Positions 60,642 through 64,000 of a DNA stretch of 64,000 nucleotides are shown here, in pieces. Below the pieces are notes generated by a model. The model searched no databases and was not told the origin of the DNA. It saw only the letters and a list, made by a program, of their open reading frames with translations. Each line of letters opens with the position of its first letter. Positions within the stretch are counted from its first letter, which is position 1. The stretch covers positions 62,001 through 126,000 of the forward strand of contig NZ_JASHIC010000014.1 of the NCBI RefSeq assembly GCF_030056705.1. Direction: 5' to 3'. The DNA is from Flectobacillus longus. GTDB lineage: Bacteria; Bacteroidota; Bacteroidia; Cytophagales; Spirosomataceae. Made by a program: the position numbers and the translations under genes.

Positions 60642-62603
60642 TTATTTTTTTCTATTTTTTTTCGTAGCCTTTATCGAAGCCTTTTTAACAACATGTGGCG
60701 CTTTTAAGCTGTCGATAATTGCAGTATATGTTTTACTATTTCCTTGGTTATCTGTTAGCTCTAATGCTAAATTTCCGACAAAAGTCTGTGCAGAATCACT
60801 TTTGACAGACCAAATCAATGATTTTTTATATTCATAATCACACAGAACAAATTTCCCATTTACAGTTGCTCTAAAAGATTTGATGCCTGATAAATTATCA
60901 GAAACATGAAATGAGAAAGCATCCTTTGTTTTGTTGACTATGGTAGCTCTCGGAGGAATCGTATCGCTTAATACCTGAAAATCTCCTAAAATATCAGTTT
61001 TGAAAGTTACCGAACCATTACGCCAAGTACCTCCTAAGTATTTTCGGTCATGATTATAAACTGCCGTTTTATCAGGCGAAATAATAGAAGTGTTTGGTCT
61101 AAAGGTAACTGTGATAGGTTTTTTCAAAGGAATTAAATCATTTGAAACCTGAATTTTATTCTTGTCTATTTTGGTATCTAGATATAAAGTATCGTACAAA
61201 GATTCTGCTGGGAAGAGAATATTGACGCCCGAAGATTGAAACGTTTTTTCAATTCCAGATAAAATTGCTTCTTGAATACCCGCCGAAAAATCGGTCGAGT
61301 CAATTCGGATAGTCCTTGGAACTCCCTTTCTTAAATCCCACAAATAGATAGCAGAGTTGTTGCGAACAAAATGAATCGGCAAAAGCTCGCTTTTATGAGC
61401 AGTAATAACCTCACAATTAGACGTTGGCGTTTTGATATTTTTGGCCTTAATAACCAAAGTATTCTCATTTACCTGAGTTGAAACCTGCGTAGGCACATTG
61501 CTTGGAATCACGCTTGGTACGGTAGTAGAGCTAGCTTGACCTTTCAGGGTAAAGTGCATGATACTCAGGTTTTCGTTACTATCCCAAATTTTGATAGTTA
61601 CCTGATGCGTTTCTCCTTCTTTGACAAAAATTTTACCTTTATTAGCAATAGGTTTATAAACAGGTAAATTTATATTGCCATCGTCTATAAAAAGCTTTTG
61701 CATTTTTCTACCTGTGCTCTTGTAAGTAGGATAGTCTAAATGGATATTAATGTCGTTGGAATGTGCATCAGGGAATTGCTCTAAATGAAAAAAATAGTAT
61801 TCCTGATTATCTACCATCATTTCAACACAATTCAAGCCATTGGTATTATGGGTATAATTCATGCGATCAACTGCCATCATTTCGATACCAACCCAACCAT
61901 TTGCTAGAATTTCTCCACCAGCAATCGAAAAAATACCATCAGCAGACTTTGTAGGGCTATATCGGTGTGTTTCAAAATCACCCATAACTCTTGCCTGTGT
62001 GTCGAGCGGTTTTACGGCAATTTCTTGAAAAGTAGGAGGGGTATTATCGACGATTTCTGTAAAGCCAAATAGTAAAGGATTCAGGAGATTATTACGACTA
62101 TCACGAACTTCGAAATGTAAATGTGGCCCAGCAGAACCTCCTGTATTTCCTGAATAGGCAATCAGCTGCCCTTTTTGTACAGGAAACTCATTAGGAGAAG
62201 GTTTTACAGAAATCTCGAAAGTTTGCTTTTTCAAACGCTCTTGCTTGACAAACGAAGCCATCGGTTCTGCAAAGCCTTTTAGGTGACCATAAACTGTAAT
62301 AAGCCCTGTTTTAGGATGTGTTACATACATCACGTGTCCATAACCACGGGTTTGGATACGCATTTCCGAAATATATCCATCGTCAGAAGCATATACTGGC
62401 AAGCCTTCGCGACCTTGAGTTTTGATATCTAACCCTGCATGAAAGTGATTATGACGTAAGTCACCCATACCACCTGCCAAATAATTGAGCTTGTGAGGAT
62501 TAATGGGAAAAAGCATACTCCCTTTTGGGTATGGCAATACAAGTTTTTGAGAAAAAACTACATGAGATAAACTACAGAATAAAAAGAATAATACTTTCTT
62601 CAA
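60642..62603 (-). CDS. M23-family peptidase with C-terminal extension
   Basis: This 653-residue protein has a signal peptide (KKVLFFLFCSLSHVVFSQ) and an N-terminal LytM/M23 domain: first metal ligand in HFHAGLDI (His-x3-Asp), final HLHF (HxH) motif after GGSAGP. The remaining 400 residues are beta-rich and probably Ig-like or a scaffold. M23 enzymes cut peptidoglycan cross-links, though both N- and C-terminal partner domains can make them act as regulators. The zinc ligands are intact, so it is likely active. It is the second gene after FAH on the minus strand. Confidence 0.9.
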   Translation of the reverse strand: MKKVLFFLFCSLSHVVFSQKLVLPYPKGSMLFPINPHKLNYLAGGMGDLRHNHFHAGLDIKTQGREGLPVYASDDGYISEMRIQTRGYGHVMYVTHPKTGLITVYGHLKGFAEPMASFVKQERLKKQTFEISVKPSPNEFPVQKGQLIAYSGNTGGSAGPHLHFEVRDSRNNLLNPLLFGFTEIVDNTPPTFQEIAVKPLDTQARVMGDFETHRYSPTKSADGIFSIAGGEILANGWVGIEMMAVDRMNYTHNTNGLNCVEMMVDNQEYYFFHLEQFPDAHSNDINIHLDYPTYKSTGRKMQKLFIDDGNINLPVYKPIANKGKIFVKEGETHQVTIKIWDSNENLSIMHFTLKGQASSTTVPSVIPSNVPTQVSTQVNENTLVIKAKNIKTPTSNCEVITAHKSELLPIHFVRNNSAIYLWDLRKGVPRTIRIDSTDFSAGIQEAILSGIEKTFQSSGVNILFPAESLYDTLYLDTKIDKNKIQVSNDLIPLKKPITVTFRPNTSIISPDKTAVYNHDRKYLGGTWRNGSVTFKTDILGDFQVLSDTIPPRATIVNKTKDAFSFHVSDNLSGIKSFRATVNGKFVLCDYEYKKSLIWSVKSDSAQTFVGNLALELTDNQGNSKTYTAIIDSLKAPHVVKKASIKATKKNRKK

Positions 62604-62689
62604 AACACGCTATAATTAAAAGATGAATCTGTGTTGGATGAATTAACTAAAATAGGGCAGTATATATTTTGAAGCGTTGATGAAAAGAA

Positions 62690-62714
62690 GAAGCCAGCAG
62701 GCAAGAACCTGCTG
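62690..62714 (-). terminator. Terminator of the FAH gene
   Basis: CAGCAGG and CCTGCTG (62695-62701 with 62708-62714) pair across six bases. Read on the minus strand it is followed by a C/T-rich tail, CTTCTTCTTTTC. Confidence 0.55.
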
Positions 62715-62732
62715 ACCAGAATATGAATTGAA

Positions 62733-63344
62733 TTACTTGATTTCGAAATCAAGCATTTTTCTGTCTTCGATATAAGCAGTGAGTCGATCGCCAATTTTTA
62801 CAGCGCCCACACCCGCAGGAGTACCAGTAAAAATAAGGTCACCTGTTTTGAGGGTAAAATATTTTGAAATTTCGGCAATGATTTCATCAAAATTCCACAG
62901 CATCATAGATGTATTTCCATTTTGACGAATTTCATTATTTATTTCTAGACGAAAATTAAGGTTATTCATATCTGCAATTTCTGATTTAGGAAAGAAACCA
63001 GAAATAGGAGCAGAGCCATTAAATCCTTTTGCTTTTTCCCAAGGTAAGCCTTTTTCTTTCAATTTGGCTTGTACATCGCGTGCAGTAAAGTCGATACCAA
63101 TACCGATTTCATCATAGTATTTACTGGCAAACTTTGCTTCTATGTTTTTACCTATCTTATTGATTTTCAAAACGATTTCAACTTCATAATGTAAATCATT
63201 TGAAAAATCAGGAATATAAAAAGGTTCATTGTCACGAAGGAGCGCAGTATCTGGTTTGATAAAAATAACGGGCTCAGAAGGACGTTCGTTCTGAAGTTCA
63301 GCAATATGTTCGGCGTAATTACGACCTATACACAAAATTTTCAT
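62733..63344 (-). CDS. Fumarylacetoacetate hydrolase-family protein
   Basis: This 203-residue protein has the FAH domain pattern: ILCIGRNYAEHIAEL near the N-terminus, the metal ligands in LHYEVEIVL (Glu-x-Glu) with a later Asp, and GDLIFTGTPAGVGAV near residue 170. These enzymes hydrolyse or decarboxylate 2-oxo/diketo acids such as acylpyruvates or 2-hydroxyhepta-2,4-diene-1,7-dioate. The small size points to the single-domain acylpyruvase-like group. Confidence 0.92.
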   Translation of the reverse strand: MKILCIGRNYAEHIAELQNERPSEPVIFIKPDTALLRDNEPFYIPDFSNDLHYEVEIVLKINKIGKNIEAKFASKYYDEIGIGIDFTARDVQAKLKEKGLPWEKAKGFNGSAPISGFFPKSEIADMNNLNFRLEINNEIRQNGNTSMMLWNFDEIIAEISKYFTLKTGDLIFTGTPAGVGAVKIGDRLTAYIEDRKMLDFEIK

Positions 63345-63660
63345 AAGAAATCGTTAATAGTGAAATTGAAAGAGTTCTCTAAGTACTATTTCATCGAATA
63401 TGCTCAAAAAACGATGATTATCAGTCTCATAGCGCAGAGCTAATGCTTAGATATCATCAAACAATGGACGCTTATTGGGTTAGCAAGGTTGACGAATGTT
63501 ATACTTTATTACAAAACTACGTCGAAATACTAGAAAATTTAGTACCTTTTTACAACTTTTGCGTCTGAATACAAAATATGTATAGTCACACTGGTATTTT
63601 CAATAATTACAGTCTCGAAATGCCAACCGTCATTTTTTATTTATCAATTTACATATCATT
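63345..63660. other. 316-bp gap between divergent FAH and M48 genes
   Basis: On the minus strand TAGTTTTG (63512-63519) resembles a -7 box for the FAH gene but would give a 160-nt leader. On the plus strand no box with two elements is seen before the M48 gene. Otherwise nothing notable is present. Confidence 0.4.
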
Positions 63661-64000
63661 ATGAAACGTATCTTATTATACATTCCGCTTGTAGTAGCGG
63701 GGTTAGTGTGGGCTTGTGGTAGTGTACCTATTACAGGACGTAAACAATTTTTGTTGGTATCTGACGATGAAATGAACTCGATGGCATTGACGAGTTATAA
63801 GCAATTTTTAGATACCAATAAAGTAATATCTCCTACTACTCAACAGGCTGCGATGGTAAAAAAGGTAGGAGATAAAATTGCTAGGGCAGCTCAGCAGTAT
63901 TTTGAGCAAACTGGTAATCCTAATTATTTGAAAGGGTACCAATGGCAAACAGAGCTAGTACAAAGTAGCGAAGTAAATGCTTGGTGTATGCCAGGTGGCA
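63661..64000 (+). CDS. M48-type lipoprotein metalloprotease (3' end outside window)
   Basis: The frame begins with KRILLYIPLVVAGLVWACG, a signal peptide ending with a lipobox (LVWAC), so the mature protein is probably a lipoprotein. The following VPITGRKQFLLVSDDEMNSMALTSY and WCMPGG segments match the start of YcaL/LoiP-like M48 metalloproteases. The zinc motif HExxH would lie beyond the right edge. The reading stops at base 64000 because the window ends. Proteases of this type work in outer-membrane quality control. Confidence 0.88.
   Translation, partial: MKRILLYIPLVVAGLVWACGSVPITGRKQFLLVSDDEMNSMALTSYKQFLDTNKVISPTTQQAAMVKKVGDKIARAAQQYFEQTGNPNYLKGYQWQTELVQSSEVNAWCMPGG

Noticed and set aside
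62600-62794. Minus-strand 64-residue open frame between the FAH and M23 genes
   Set aside because: It overlaps the end of FAH, contains the probable terminator and shows no domain or signal.

Overview
This window reads as chromosomal DNA from a Bacteroidota bacterium, most likely of the order Cytophagales. The sequence evidence is: a low-GC genome; promoters of the Bacteroidota type (TAnnTTTG -7 boxes); few Shine-Dalgarno sequences; a PorQ homologue of the type IX secretion system; a DeoR/GlpR regulator; TldD/TldE pairs next to a MoxR-DUF58-BatA cluster; and a transketolase split into two subunit genes. The genus cannot be fixed from the sequence alone.

Layout. 1-14304: two tandem TldD/TldE metalloprotease pairs (the first cut by the left edge), then DUF4159, MoxR ATPase, DUF58, a BatA-domain protein and two large membrane proteins. 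14384-14589: a complete tRNA-Leu(CAA) unit with promoter and terminator. 14672-24516: a D-cysteine desulfhydrase/ACC deaminase-like enzyme, two pseudouridine synthases, a GNAT acetyltransferase, a fused 5-oxoprolinase, a ThuA-like protein and a GntR/LacI hybrid regulator. 24847-28448: a candidate structured RNA, a small secreted protein, a second structured intergenic region and an OmpR-type two-component pair. 28839-35549: a SulP transporter next to a beta-carbonic anhydrase, Nudix, MFS, 5'(3')-nucleotidase, VOC and DeoR genes. 35750-40565: two PAS histidine kinases and an NtrC-type regulator. 40931-49362: M42 peptidase, acyl-CoA carboxylase beta subunit, PorQ, HslU and a beta-lactamase-fold/ChbG fusion. 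49589-53965: RpoN, a CHASE3 kinase with its receiver, YtxH and an orphan receiver. 54297-56369: a second copy of the candidate RNA family, then an ECF sigma factor with a putative anti-sigma protein and a Spy-like protein. 56522-59965: the split transketolase operon interrupted by an ATPase plus TOPRIM-like gene pair. 60009-64000: Bcp peroxidase, M23 peptidase, FAH-family hydrolase and the start of an M48 lipoprotein protease.

Three things stand out. First, two intergenic RNAs (about 24883-25161 and 54311-54603) share a perfect TATATTTG -7 box, a series of collinear short sequence blocks and 3' terminators, and look like members of one uncharacterised ncRNA family. Second, an ATPase/TOPRIM pair resembling two-gene anti-phage modules sits between the two halves of transketolase, in the same orientation and tightly packed. 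Third, many intergenic regions contain degenerate arrays with a 7-bp period (AAGCCCA, AAATCCN, ACTCANN, TAGGCAN). Several end a few bases before a start codon, and others fold back into large hairpins.

Several starts were moved inward from the longest open frame (DUF4159, BatA, 5-oxoprolinase, PorQ, acyl-CoA carboxylase, ChbG fusion, VOC, anti-sigma-like), because the extra N-termini translate repeats, promoters or sequence ahead of a clear signal peptide or domain.
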